A DNA stretch of 34,238 nucleotides, taken from the NCBI RefSeq assembly GCF_030547545.1, contig NZ_JAUOQE010000040.1:1-34238 (forward strand). The letters are read 5' to 3'. Numbering within the stretch: position 1 is the first letter of the stretch; each line of letters opens with the position of its first letter. The notes beneath the pieces are model-generated. The model saw only the letters and a list, made by a program, of their open reading frames with translations. It had not been told where the DNA came from and ran no database searches. Of this stretch, positions 13,794 to 22,345 are shown piece after piece. The position numbers and the translations under genes are program-made. This DNA is from Amphritea sp. 1_MG-2023 (GTDB taxonomy: Bacteria > Pseudomonadota > Gammaproteobacteria > Pseudomonadales > Balneatricaceae).

Positions 13794-14600
13794 ATGAACA
13801 TTTTTCAAGGTAATTATCCTATCGCTATGCTGGTGGGGGTGGCGTCGGTAACCATCATTGCGGCACCGATTGTTCAGGCTGACAGCGTTACGGCTAGAGC
13901 CTATGGTTTACAGGGCGCGGCAGTCAGTGATCAGGAATTGGCTTCGATACGGGGGCGCTTTGTCGATGGACGCAGCGTAACCTATTTTGGCGTGAGCATG
14001 ATGACCGATTGGTATTTGAATAGCGGCAAGCACCTGGGTATGGAGATGCAGGTTAATTTCGATCTGTCTCGTAATCGTTATCAACCGACGATGACCATGT
14101 ACCGCCGCCAAGATATAGGTGCGCAGGTATCCGCAGGTCAGGGAAATGAGTCACTGGGGAATGTGTCTAGTGGTGGGGCGTTCGAGAACGTCTCCGGTGT
14201 AGTGCAGAATATTCAGGTGGCTGGCGACAGTAATACCGTCGAAAACGGTGTGGGATGGAATGTCAGTGATCGGCCGGCTATTCAGGATACGACGGGGTTA
14301 GTCAAAGTGGATAATGGCGCTACGCAAACGTATTTGACTGCAGATGGCGTGAGTACACAAGTAGCGGCTGGCGCTAACGGCGTGGGTTATCGGTTAGATG
14401 TACCCAATGTCGGGCGAGTGACTCAACAGATCAATCGAAGTCAGTTGACTGGCGGGCATATTTTACAAAGCACGCAATTGGGTAGCGATCTGAATCAGAT
14501 TTTAAACCGCATCGGATTGACGGTTACCTTAGGTCCTGCGGCTGCCGGTGTACGCTCACAAAACTTCAATCGGACGATGAGAAGCCTTCGCGGGCTCTAA
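13794..14600 (+). CDS. fapE: FapE-position protein with IRG leader-like motif and one amyloid-like repeat
   Basis: 268 aa. Signal peptide about 1-29 (ending VQA). Residues 44-54, VSDQELASIRG, match LSxxELxxIxG of C39 leaders, the same motif as in the FapA-position protein. A middle segment (about 136-158: FENVSGVVQNIQVAGDSN...) resembles one Fap repeat (G-V-V-Q-x-I-x-V-A-G-D-x-N). The rest is Gln/Asn/Gly-rich. FapE is a minor extracellular fibre component in Pseudomonas; this fits. Good RBS (GGGGGAAAGG). Followed by 153 bp before fapF. Assignment rests on position plus the repeat. Confidence 0.72.
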   Translation: MNIFQGNYPIAMLVGVASVTIIAAPIVQADSVTARAYGLQGAAVSDQELASIRGRFVDGRSVTYFGVSMMTDWYLNSGKHLGMEMQVNFDLSRNRYQPTMTMYRRQDIGAQVSAGQGNESLGNVSSGGAFENVSGVVQNIQVAGDSNTVENGVGWNVSDRPAIQDTTGLVKVDNGATQTYLTADGVSTQVAAGANGVGYRLDVPNVGRVTQQINRSQLTGGHILQSTQLGSDLNQILNRIGLTVTLGPAAAGVRSQNFNRTMRSLRGL

Positions 14601-14753
14601 CAACATCGCAGATATTAAATAATCTGCTATGTTTTTAAGGGTTACCTACGCAGGGAGGAATGATGTGAACAGGCCTTTCGAGCAACAATCGGCCTTGTTT
14701 ACGCCTTTCTTAGAGTACTCCCAGCTTTAATGAAAGCTTATAGGAAGAGTGAA
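14601..14753 (+). other. fapE-fapF intergenic region with mini-ORF
   Basis: 153 bp. It contains a 33-codon open frame (14629-14730) whose TAA overlaps an ATG in frame with fapF (TAATG), and an imperfect hairpin (AGGCC 14671-14675 / GGCCT 14691-14695, followed by TTGTTT). Both could modulate fapF expression; neither is strong alone, and the mini-ORF lacks an RBS. Confidence 0.35.
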
Positions 14754-15998
14754 ATGATGAATCGATCTCAAATGTTGGGGCGCTCTGGCGTTACGGTGAG
14801 TTTATTAGCATTAGCGATAAGTCAGGTAGCATACGCCGCTGAAGCCGCGACCGCGAGTGAAGCGGAGCAGCTTAAATTCGAAATACAGCAACTGAAGTTA
14901 ATTAATGAGAAACAAGCAGAAACACTAAAAAAAATGGAGCGACGGCTCTCTGTTGTTGAGCAGGGAGGTTCGGTGTCAGTTACCGCTGCCCAGCCAAAGA
15001 CCGCCGCGAGTACTGAGGTGATTAAAGAGGCGGCCCCTAGTGCCAGCGTTGATAACATGATGGAGCAAGAGCATGCCTTATTTAATAACGATCTGACCTT
15101 AGAATTTGGCATGAACTACAGCCACTATGATCGCAAAGAGTTGGTATTAGAGGGGTTCTTGGCATTGGATGCGATTTTCCTCGGGGATATTTCGGTGGAT
15201 GATGTCTCGGCGGATATCTTCACTTTTGATATGACCGGCCGCTATAACATCAATGATCATTGGCAGCTGGGTGTTAATATACCTTTGGTTTATCGGGAAA
15301 CGACGTTTCAGCGCAATGTGAACAGCGTTGGTGCAGAGGCGACGGTCGATGAAGCGGCATTGGGTGATATTACCCTAACCTCGGCGTATAAACTCTTCCA
15401 AGAAACCGCTACTCGGCCCGATATCGTATGGAATTTGAGTATTAAAACACCTACGGGGAGTGATCCCTACGGTACGCCCACTATCACGAAGACAGTCAAC
15501 AGAGTCGTTAATGGTAGTGTGACGAGTGATCAGGTGACATACCCAGAAGAGCTGCCGACCGGCAGTGGTTTGTGGAGTATCAGTAATAGCTTGTCCTTCG
15601 TGAAGACTACCGATCCGGCGATCCTTTTTGCCAATGTGGGTTATACCTATAATATTGCGGGTGGCTTTAACGATATTAGTTCGACGCAGGGTAATCAGCC
15701 GGGCGATGTGCGTCTCGGTGATTCAATCTTCTATGGATTGGGGATGGCGTTTGCGTTGAATGAACGTATGAGTACCAGTTTATCGTTATCGCAAAGGATC
15801 AGTCAGAAAAGTGAGACACGCTTGAAAGGCGAAAGCTGGGAAGAGATTTTTGGTAGTGATGGTAATGCCGCCACCTTCAATGTCGGTGTAACTTATGCAC
15901 TGAGTGATAATTTATCGATGTCGACCTCTTTAGGGCTAGGCTTAACACCTGATGCGCCTGATTATTCTTTAGGTATTAAGTTTCCTTATCGTTTTTAA
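14754..15998 (+). CDS. fapF: FapF-like outer-membrane amyloid export channel
   Basis: About 414 aa from the ATG at 14754 (AGGAAG six bases upstream; an in-frame ATG at 14730 has no RBS and an ATG at 14757 is equally placed). A signal peptide ends about AYAA. Next comes a Gln/Lys/Glu-rich coiled coil (EQLKFEIQQLKLINEKQAE...), a short linker, and then a long alternating beta pattern (LTLEFGMNYSHYDR... DMTGRYNINDHWQLGVNIPLVYRE... ) ending in YSLGIKFPYRF with terminal Phe, the usual signal for barrel assembly. Pseudomonas FapF is a trimeric 12-stranded barrel with periplasmic coiled coil and plug that exports FapB/C. Last gene of the operon. Confidence 0.88.
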   Translation: MMNRSQMLGRSGVTVSLLALAISQVAYAAEAATASEAEQLKFEIQQLKLINEKQAETLKKMERRLSVVEQGGSVSVTAAQPKTAASTEVIKEAAPSASVDNMMEQEHALFNNDLTLEFGMNYSHYDRKELVLEGFLALDAIFLGDISVDDVSADIFTFDMTGRYNINDHWQLGVNIPLVYRETTFQRNVNSVGAEATVDEAALGDITLTSAYKLFQETATRPDIVWNLSIKTPTGSDPYGTPTITKTVNRVVNGSVTSDQVTYPEELPTGSGLWSISNSLSFVKTTDPAILFANVGYTYNIAGGFNDISSTQGNQPGDVRLGDSIFYGLGMAFALNERMSTSLSLSQRISQKSETRLKGESWEEIFGSDGNAATFNVGVTYALSDNLSMSTSLGLGLTPDAPDYSLGIKFPYRF

Positions 15999-16005
15999 TT
16001 GAGTA

Positions 16006-16035
16006 AATATCCGAGCGATACGTTGCTCGGATATT
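16006..16035 (+). terminator. Stem-loop at the end of the fap operon
   Basis: Perfect 11-bp stem AATATCCGAGC (16006-16016) / GCTCGGATATT (16025-16035), loop of 8, 8 bp after the fapF stop. There is no good T-run (CTTAATGC follows), so it may be a 3'-end stabiliser or weak terminator. Confidence 0.6.
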
Positions 16036-16091
16036 CTTAATGCAAGGGTAATCCATTATAATCTGCAGCCTGTTTCTAAATTGCTGATGGT

Positions 16092-16616
16092 ATGCTTGTG
16101 TTGGGTTATCTTGCTGTTGTATGGGGTATTGTTGGTATTACCTTTATCTTTGGTAATGCCATTGTCCGAATCGGAACGATAGGCTTTGATACGTTCGCCT
16201 TTTCATTAAATTGGTATCACTGGGTAGCGCTGCTGGTCAGTGTGCTGTTTATGGGGTTTGCGGAAGGCTATAGAGGTTTTCAACGGGCTTATTCGCCTCG
16301 GGTCGCTGCGCGACTTCTCTATCTACGAGACAATGTTACCCCAGTACGCTTAATATTCGCGCCGTTGTTTTGCATGGGTTTTTTTGATATCAGGCGAGCG
16401 CGTATGATTGCTACCTACTGTCTGTTATTGGGTATTCTTGTATTGATTCAGTTGGTGCATATGTTGGATCAACCTTGGCGTGGCATCATCGATCTCGGTG
16501 TTGTGGTGGGCTTGAGTTGGGGGTGTATTTCTATCGTCTTGTTTGTGTTGAAAGCCTTTATGTCAGAGACGTTTGAGTATTCACCAGAGATGCCCGAATT
16601 AAAAAACGCACCTTAA
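16092..16616 (+). CDS. Integral membrane protein of unknown function
   Basis: 174 aa with about five predicted membrane segments (about 3-25, 42-58, 86-100, 107-126, 133-154) and a short hydrophilic tail. The cytoplasm/periplasm loop between segments 2 and 3 is basic (GYRGFQRAYSPRVAARLLYLRDN). I do not recognise a family or catalytic motif. The start at 16092 lacks a clear RBS. It is separated from fapF by a stem-loop and ends inside a shared bidirectional terminator, so it is probably its own transcription unit and need not belong to the amyloid system. Confidence 0.7.
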   Translation: MLVLGYLAVVWGIVGITFIFGNAIVRIGTIGFDTFAFSLNWYHWVALLVSVLFMGFAEGYRGFQRAYSPRVAARLLYLRDNVTPVRLIFAPLFCMGFFDIRRARMIATYCLLLGILVLIQLVHMLDQPWRGIIDLGVVVGLSWGCISIVLFVLKAFMSETFEYSPEMPELKNAP

Positions 16617-16629
16617 TGAGGTGCGTTTT
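16603..16629. terminator. Bidirectional terminator between the membrane protein and ilvA
   Basis: AAAACGCACC (16603-16612) pairs with GGTGCGTTTT (16620-16629), loop TTAATGA. On the minus strand it is followed by TT and then AA; on the plus strand by GGGTTTT. The stop codon of the plus-strand gene lies in the loop; the ilvA stop is 23 bp away. Confidence 0.85.
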
Positions 16630-16651
16630 GGGTTTTGAGCTCAGCCAACGA

Positions 16652-18169
16652 TTAGCCTAAGAATAATTTATACGCAGGATTATGGGTCTCTTCCCAATAG
16701 CTGTAGCCAATATCATCAAGAAAATCAGTCACCTGAGAACGCTCATCCTCTGGCACCTGTAGGCCAACTAATACACGACCGTAGGCGGCACCGTGATTAC
16801 GATAATGGAACATCGAGATGTTCCAGCGACCTCCGAGTTTTTTCAGAAATTTCATCAGTGCACCGGGGCGTTCTGGAAACTCAAAGCGATAGAGAATCTC
16901 GTTGGTGACCGATGCAGGCGCATGCCCGCCAACCATATAACGTACATGCAGCTTTGCCATCTCGTTATCGGATATATCGATGACCTTGTAGGCTTCCGAC
17001 TTTAATTCACTGAGAAGCTCGGCTCGCGCATCGGTTCCCGCTTGTAACTGCACGCCAACAAAAATCTGGGCATCGTTGTCGTTGGCATAACGGTAGTTGA
17101 ATTCAGTGATATTGCGTTTACCTAGGGCAGCGCAGAATTCTTTGAAACTGCCGGGGCGTTCTGGAATTTTTACCGCGATAATCGCTTCACGGTTTTCACC
17201 CAGTTCGGAGCGTTCGGCAATATGACGTAGGCGATCAAAGTTAACGTTAGCGCCACTATCGATCGCAATCAGGGTTTGATCTTGGGCGGATTCGCGGGCG
17301 ACATATTTCTTCAGACCCGCCACCGCAAGTGCACCTGCTGGTTCAGTAATCGAGCGAGTGTCTTCGAAGATGTCCTTGATGGCCGCGCAGATCTCATCCG
17401 TATTGACGGTGATGACTTCATCGACATATTGCTGACATAGCTCGAAAGTATTCTCGCCGATCTGTGCCACCGCCACGCCGTCAGCAAAGATGCCCACTTG
17501 AGGTAGGGTCACCCGTTCGCCCGCTTCGAGGGCTGCTTTGAGGCAGGCGGAATCTTCAGATTCAACGCCGATCACCTTCGTTTCAGGGCGCAGGTATTTA
17601 ATATAAACCGCAATGCCCGCAATCAAGCCACCCCCGCCAACGGGGACAAAAACCGCATCGATTGGGCCGCTTTGCTGTCGTAGCAGTTCCATAGCGATAG
17701 TGCCTTGGCCGGCGATCACATCGACATCATCGTAAGGATGAACGTAGGTTAGTCCCTGTTCTTCGACCAGTTTAAAGGAGTGTTTGGAGGCTTCGTCAAA
17801 GGTTTCTCCGTGCAGAATCACCTTGCCGCCGCGTGCTTTAACACTATTAACCTTAATGTCTGGTGTTGTTTTGGGCATGACGATGGTGGCTTTGACGCCA
17901 AGGATTTTGGCCGACATCGCCAATCCTTGAGCGTGGTTACCAGCAGAGGCGGCAATCACGCCGCGTTGACGCTCTTCTTCCGTCAACTGAGACATCTTGT
18001 TATAAGCGCCTCGCAGTTTAAAGGAGAATACCGGTTGAAGGTCTTCGCGTTTTAGCAGGACTCGATTGCCGAGTCGGTTACTGAGGCTTATCGCCTCGTC
18101 TAATGGGGTTTCAATGGCGGCATCATAGACGCGGGCATCAAGAATTTTCTTTATATATCGGTGTGCCAT
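16652..18169 (-). CDS. ilvA: Threonine ammonia-lyase, biosynthetic
   Basis: 505 aa, the length of the long biosynthetic form. PLP-dependent deamination of L-threonine to 2-oxobutanoate, the committed step of isoleucine synthesis. PLP lysine Lys51 in VFSFKLRGAYNKM; phosphate-binding glycine loop PVGGGGLIAG; substrate loop SAGNHAQG. The C-terminal part has two ACT-like domains (AIIAVKIPERPGSFKEFCAAL and YRFEFPERPGALMKFLKKLGG), the isoleucine/valine feedback sites. Divergent from rpiA across 157 bp, an arrangement common in Pseudomonas and relatives. Confidence 0.95.
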   Translation of the reverse strand: MAHRYIKKILDARVYDAAIETPLDEAISLSNRLGNRVLLKREDLQPVFSFKLRGAYNKMSQLTEEERQRGVIAASAGNHAQGLAMSAKILGVKATIVMPKTTPDIKVNSVKARGGKVILHGETFDEASKHSFKLVEEQGLTYVHPYDDVDVIAGQGTIAMELLRQQSGPIDAVFVPVGGGGLIAGIAVYIKYLRPETKVIGVESEDSACLKAALEAGERVTLPQVGIFADGVAVAQIGENTFELCQQYVDEVITVNTDEICAAIKDIFEDTRSITEPAGALAVAGLKKYVARESAQDQTLIAIDSGANVNFDRLRHIAERSELGENREAIIAVKIPERPGSFKEFCAALGKRNITEFNYRYANDNDAQIFVGVQLQAGTDARAELLSELKSEAYKVIDISDNEMAKLHVRYMVGGHAPASVTNEILYRFEFPERPGALMKFLKKLGGRWNISMFHYRNHGAAYGRVLVGLQVPEDERSQVTDFLDDIGYSYWEETHNPAYKLFLG

Positions 18170-18279
18170 GGGATGCTTTCAGTAGGTTGTTGCGGTCCGA
18201 CAAGGGCGGCAGTGTGAATAAAGCCCTAAATGGTAATCCCTGAGGCTGTTTTCGTCTATAAGATATCACCTAAACTGCG

Positions 18280-18285
18280 TATAAT
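18280..18285 (+). promoter_or_regulatory. Likely -10 element for rpiA
   Basis: TATAAT at 18280-18285, 41 bp before the rpiA start, is a perfect -10 hexamer. No good -35 hexamer stands at 16-18 bp spacing, so the promoter is incompletely defined. Confidence 0.45.
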
Positions 18286-18326
18286 ATCCGCCAGTTATCG
18301 ACATTTATGCGGGGTTTCACACAAAT

Positions 18327-18998
18327 ATGACACAGGACGAGATGAAGCTTGCGGTTGCTCAGGCGGCGGTTGCCTATATTCAGCCCAAACTAAGTAATGA
18401 TTCGATTGTGGGAGTTGGCACGGGTTCTACGGCTAACTTCTTTATTGATGAGTTAGCGAAAATTAAGCATTTGTTTGCCGCGGCAGTGGCTAGCTCGGAA
18501 GCTACCGCTGAACGACTTAAACGTCATGGTATTGATGTCTATGATATGAATTCGGTCGATAAAATGGTGGTGTATGTCGATGGTGCCGATGAGTTTGATG
18601 GTCGTTTAAATTTAGTTAAAGGCGGCGGCGGAGCGCTGACGCGGGAAAAAATCGTGGCGGATGTTGCCACCGAATTCGTCTGTATTGTAGACGAAACCAA
18701 GAAAGTCGATCTACTCGGTGAGTTCCCTCTACCGGTAGAAGTGATTCCGATGGCTCGCTCTCAGGTGGCCCGTCGTTTGGTACAGCTTGACTGTATGCCG
18801 GTTTATCGTGACGGCTTTGTGACCGATAATGGCAATATCATTCTCGATTTGCATGGCCTTGAAATTGAACAGCCGGCCGCGTTGGAAGCCGAAATCAATA
18901 ATATTGTTGGCGTGGTGACTAACGGGCTGTTTGCTCGTCGAGGCGCCGATGTGGTGTTGATGGGAACGCCAGACGGCGTTGTCACTATTAGCCATTAA
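18327..18998 (+). CDS. rpiA: Ribose-5-phosphate isomerase A
   Basis: 223 aa (E. coli RpiA 219). Interconverts ribose 5-phosphate and ribulose 5-phosphate in the pentose-phosphate pathway. Motifs: [16 protein letters not shown] (phosphate loop), [31 protein letters not shown] (with the catalytic Glu in the TREK segment), and [11 protein letters not shown]. Starts at an ATG that fits the family N-terminus. Followed 12 bp later by a strong bidirectional terminator shared with the small minus-strand gene. Confidence 0.95.
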   Translation: MTQDEMKLAVAQAAVAYIQPKLSNDSIVGVGTGSTANFFIDELAKIKHLFAAAVASSEATAERLKRHGIDVYDMNSVDKMVVYVDGADEFDGRLNLVKGGGGALTREKIVADVATEFVCIVDETKKVDLLGEFPLPVEVIPMARSQVARRLVQLDCMPVYRDGFVTDNGNIILDLHGLEIEQPAALEAEINNIVGVVTNGLFARRGADVVLMGTPDGVVTISH

Positions 18999-19010
18999 TG
19001 GCGAGACAAT

Positions 19011-19042
19011 AAAAAAGGCCTTCAGAGATGAAGGCCTTTTTT
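19011..19042. terminator. Strong bidirectional terminator after rpiA
   Basis: Perfect 14-bp stem AAAAAAGGCCTTCA (19011-19024) / TGAAGGCCTTTTTT (19029-19042), loop GAGA, with T-runs on both strands. It ends rpiA and the convergent small gene at 19080-19199. Confidence 0.95.
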
Positions 19043-19079
19043 ATATCTCACCGAAACGGCTCGCAACCCTTTTAATGGC

Positions 19080-19199
19080 TTACAATACATGGCTCCAGCC
19101 AATAATCGCAGGCATACAGATCCACGCCAAAGCGCCAAGGTTGATCAGAATCCATGCTGGACCTGAGCTGTCACGGAAGTTTTCGTCATGGTTTGCCAT
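19080..19199 (-). CDS. 39-aa small membrane protein
   Basis: Starts at ATG 19199 with GGGTGA six bases upstream and stops at TAA 19082-19080. Sequence begins MANHDENFRDSSGPAWILI and continues into a single hydrophobic segment (about 15-35, AWILINLGALAWICMPAIIGW). A polar, acidic N-terminus followed by one membrane helix is a typical small membrane protein. It has a dedicated terminator 38 bp downstream, shared with rpiA. The plus-strand frame across the same DNA (18979-19236) runs through the terminator and lacks an RBS, so the minus-strand gene is the better call. Function unknown. Confidence 0.72.
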   Translation of the reverse strand: MANHDENFRDSSGPAWILINLGALAWICMPAIIGWSHVL

Positions 19200-19441
19200 G
19201 ATTATTCACCCGTTATCATTAATAGAACTGTTATGAATCGAATCGTTTTGTGCCTTAAGGCATCTTATCTCGAAGATTCGGGCCGCAATTCTATCAGCAA
19301 GACAAAGATCTGGATAGGGGATATTGAGTTTAGCTAATCAGGCATCGCTATGTTCATCCTGTTGAATGCGCGGTTTTTCTTCAATAGCAGGTAAACTCCT
19401 AATATCATATTATCAAGTGTTGATTAACAGATGGGCCGATT

Positions 19442-22324
19442 ATGAGTATCAAAGGTTTTGTGCGAGGTATCGCCATCACTGTCGTGGTGGTGTTTTTGTT
19501 GTTACACACGGGTCTTCAGGTGGGCAGGGATGCTGCTGTTCAGTGGTTGTTGGATCAGGGTGCGAGTGAGGCCAAAATTTACGCTGTATCGATTAACTGG
19601 TTTACTGGCAAGGTTAAGCTGTCTGGGGTGGTGGTGAAGACGCCCGATCAGCCAGACTTACGGCTCGACCGATTACAGATTGCTGTCGATTATCCCGCCT
19701 TATTGCAACAGCGCATTCTGATTAATGATGTAACACTGAATGGCGTAGCGCTTTATCTTCACGAACAAGCGAATGCCGAACCGCGACAGTTTGCAATCGG
19801 TCCGGTCGCACTGCCCGGGCCTGCCGCTGAACCTTCCGCAGAGGAGTCGACAGAAGCCTCGGCTTGGCAGTTTGGTTTAGCACAGGTGAGGGTGTCTGAC
19901 TTTAGTTGGCAATCGCAACTGCAGGAAGGTAGCCATCAGTTGCATATCGATCATGCTGCGCTTGATACCTTTTATACCTGGCAGGAAGACGCCATTACTC
20001 ACCTTGCCATTCAGGGCGCGATTAATGGTGCCGGCTTTAGTCTCGATACGGAAGCTCAGCCGTTGCCTAAAACCAAACGCTCTGAACTCCACCTTAAGCT
20101 GAGTCGGTTGCCCGTGCATTCCTTTACCGCGCCCTTCTTGCCGGAACTGCAGGCAACCCTGTCAACCGATCTTGTGTTAACGATAGTTGCCGATGACAAT
20201 ATCAGCATTATACAGAACGGTGAGATTCAGCTCGATGATGTCGCTTGGGTGACGAATGAGATGTCTGCAAGTCAGCGCTCACTTACTTGGAAAGGCAAGA
20301 CAAACTTCGCTATGAGTGCAGGGAAGCCAGAATCAGTCACGTTGGATGGGCATCTCAATCTATCACGATTAGGCTTAACGGCCGCCGCAGCGCAGGTTAA
20401 TTTGAGCGGCGGGCAGTGGCAGGGAAGTACAGCGCTCGATTTTACCGATACGGGGCTTAATAAGGTTGGGGTAACTGGGCAGGTTGATTTAACCGAGTTG
20501 GGTTTAACCGCCGAGGGAATGCAGGTTGAGCTCGATACGGCCGGTTGGCAGGGCAATACCGCAGTTAACTTTATGCCGACGGGAATGGATCAAGTCGATG
20601 TGACTGGAACGTTGAGGATGTCGGCACTGGAGATGGTAGCGGATGCTATCAATGTGCAGTTAGATAATGGCGGCTGGCAAGGTCGTAGTGTGATCGATTT
20701 CAATGCCTCGGGGGCTGATCAGGTGGCGCTGAATGGGCAGTTAAACGCCGCTCAACTACGTTATCAGATGCCAGAACGACTCGAGGCTCAGGTCAATGCT
20801 ATCGATTGGCAGGGGGCTGTTGCTTTGATGTTGCAGCAACAGCCTGTGGCGATTCGCGGGGATGAGGGCGCATTGACGTTACAGGGCGTTGCCGTCAAAG
20901 CTTTAAAGGGAGATCAGGCGTTAGTGAATCTAGCACAAGCTCGGCTCAGTGGTATTGGTTTAGCGTTACCGGAAGAACTAACACTGACTGAACTGCTCGC
21001 GACGGGGCTTGAGCTATCTCCGCAGCCGGATGCAACGCTGGCGGCGTTAGATTTAAGTGTTACTGATGTTGATTTTTCGCTCGGTGAGCGTCTTGCGGTG
21101 GCGCGCATCGATTTACAAAATCTAAAGGTGAAAGAGCAACTGAGTGTCGCGAAGCAGCCTCAAAGTGTGGCGCGTTTTCAGGCGGGCTTAGCGACGCTAT
21201 CCGCTGACAATGATAATGCCGCCAACGTCAACGCGTCGGCGACCGCTGCCGAACCGGCCCTGCGGGTAGAGGTAAACGAATTATTGGTTAGCGGCGATAG
21301 TCGGGTGATGTTTACCGATAACAGTACAAAACCCCCGTTTAGTACTGAGATGTTGATCGATAAAGCCCGCTTACAAGGGGTGGACAGTGGCAGTCAAAGC
21401 TCGGCGCAGTTTGAGTTGGCGTTGAGGTTGAATAATTTCACTACCTTTGATCTTAGCGGAGCAACGGATATGGCCGGTGGTGGCGAAAATGCGAACTGGG
21501 AAGGCGCCTTGAAGCAGTTGGATCTCCCCCGCTTAAGCCCCTACAGCATCGAATACACGGGCTACTATTTGCAAAACGGTCAGTTAGCGTTGCACAGCTC
21601 GGGGCAGCTGGATAGCGGTCAAATTAGCGGTAAAAATGAGATTAAGATACATCGCTTAGACGTGGAACCAGTTGATCAAGAGCAGATGGCTAAGTTCAGT
21701 AAGCAGCTTTCCATGCCCTTAGGCACCGCCATTTCGGTTTTGCAGGATAGCGATGACAATATTGATTTGGATATTCCGATCAGCGGTTCGTTAGATGATC
21801 CTAATTTTGGTTTTCAGAGCGTGGTGACACGACTCGCGGGTAAAGGCCTTAAAAAAGCCGCTTTTAGTATCCTTTTGAAATCATTGGAACCCTATGGCAC
21901 CTTGATCAGTATGGCTGCTGGTGCGGTACAAGACGGCAGTTTTATTTCCCTCGATCCGGTCGTGTTTGCCCCAGGGGGTGCCGAACTAGATGACTATGCA
22001 CAGGGCTATTTGACAAAAATAGAGTCACTGCTGACGGAACGCAAAGGGATGCGGCTGAATATCTGTGGTCAGGCGGTGCAGCAGGATCAAGTGCTGATTC
22101 GGGCTGAGCTGGAAGAGCAGAATAGTCAACGGAAAACGCCTTTTACGGTGGAAGAGTTACAGGTATTAGAACAGCAGCAACTCATCAATTTGGCGCAGCA
22201 GCGTTCAGACCTTATCAAGCAGCAGCTGACGGTTAATATTCCGGGAGAACGGCTGTTTAGCTGTTTCCCAGTACCCTCTTTGGATGATCCTCAGGCGAAA
22301 CCCACCGCCACGCTGGGCCTTTAA
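19442..22324 (+). CDS. DUF748/AsmA-like large envelope protein
   Basis: 960 aa. One N-terminal membrane helix (about 8-24), then a long periplasmic region of beta-strand repeats. The N-terminal pattern (INWFTGKVKLSGVVVKTPDQPDLRLDRLQIAVDY, INDVTLNGVALYL) and the C-terminal block (LDIPISGSLDDPNFGFQSVV ... LDPVVFAPGGAELDDYAQGYLTKIESLL) are typical of the DUF748 family, related to AsmA/TamB proteins that form lipid-conducting beta grooves. Four tandem repeats of 43-44 residues stand at about 302-473, each carrying a W-Q-G. The last 100 residues resemble a degenerate OmpA-like peptidoglycan-binding segment. Converges with the ybbP-type gene, 21 bp apart. Confidence 0.82.
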   Translation: MSIKGFVRGIAITVVVVFLLLHTGLQVGRDAAVQWLLDQGASEAKIYAVSINWFTGKVKLSGVVVKTPDQPDLRLDRLQIAVDYPALLQQRILINDVTLNGVALYLHEQANAEPRQFAIGPVALPGPAAEPSAEESTEASAWQFGLAQVRVSDFSWQSQLQEGSHQLHIDHAALDTFYTWQEDAITHLAIQGAINGAGFSLDTEAQPLPKTKRSELHLKLSRLPVHSFTAPFLPELQATLSTDLVLTIVADDNISIIQNGEIQLDDVAWVTNEMSASQRSLTWKGKTNFAMSAGKPESVTLDGHLNLSRLGLTAAAAQVNLSGGQWQGSTALDFTDTGLNKVGVTGQVDLTELGLTAEGMQVELDTAGWQGNTAVNFMPTGMDQVDVTGTLRMSALEMVADAINVQLDNGGWQGRSVIDFNASGADQVALNGQLNAAQLRYQMPERLEAQVNAIDWQGAVALMLQQQPVAIRGDEGALTLQGVAVKALKGDQALVNLAQARLSGIGLALPEELTLTELLATGLELSPQPDATLAALDLSVTDVDFSLGERLAVARIDLQNLKVKEQLSVAKQPQSVARFQAGLATLSADNDNAANVNASATAAEPALRVEVNELLVSGDSRVMFTDNSTKPPFSTEMLIDKARLQGVDSGSQSSAQFELALRLNNFTTFDLSGATDMAGGGENANWEGALKQLDLPRLSPYSIEYTGYYLQNGQLALHSSGQLDSGQISGKNEIKIHRLDVEPVDQEQMAKFSKQLSMPLGTAISVLQDSDDNIDLDIPISGSLDDPNFGFQSVVTRLAGKGLKKAAFSILLKSLEPYGTLISMAAGAVQDGSFISLDPVVFAPGGAELDDYAQGYLTKIESLLTERKGMRLNICGQAVQQDQVLIRAELEEQNSQRKTPFTVEELQVLEQQQLINLAQQRSDLIKQQLTVNIPGERLFSCFPVPSLDDPQAKPTATLGL

Positions 22325-22345
22325 GGTGGGCGTTGTTGCTGCTGA

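Noticed and set aside
18979-19236. 85-codon plus-strand frame after rpiA
   Set aside because: It overlaps the end of rpiA and reads through a strong terminator; the minus strand of the same DNA holds a better small gene with RBS.
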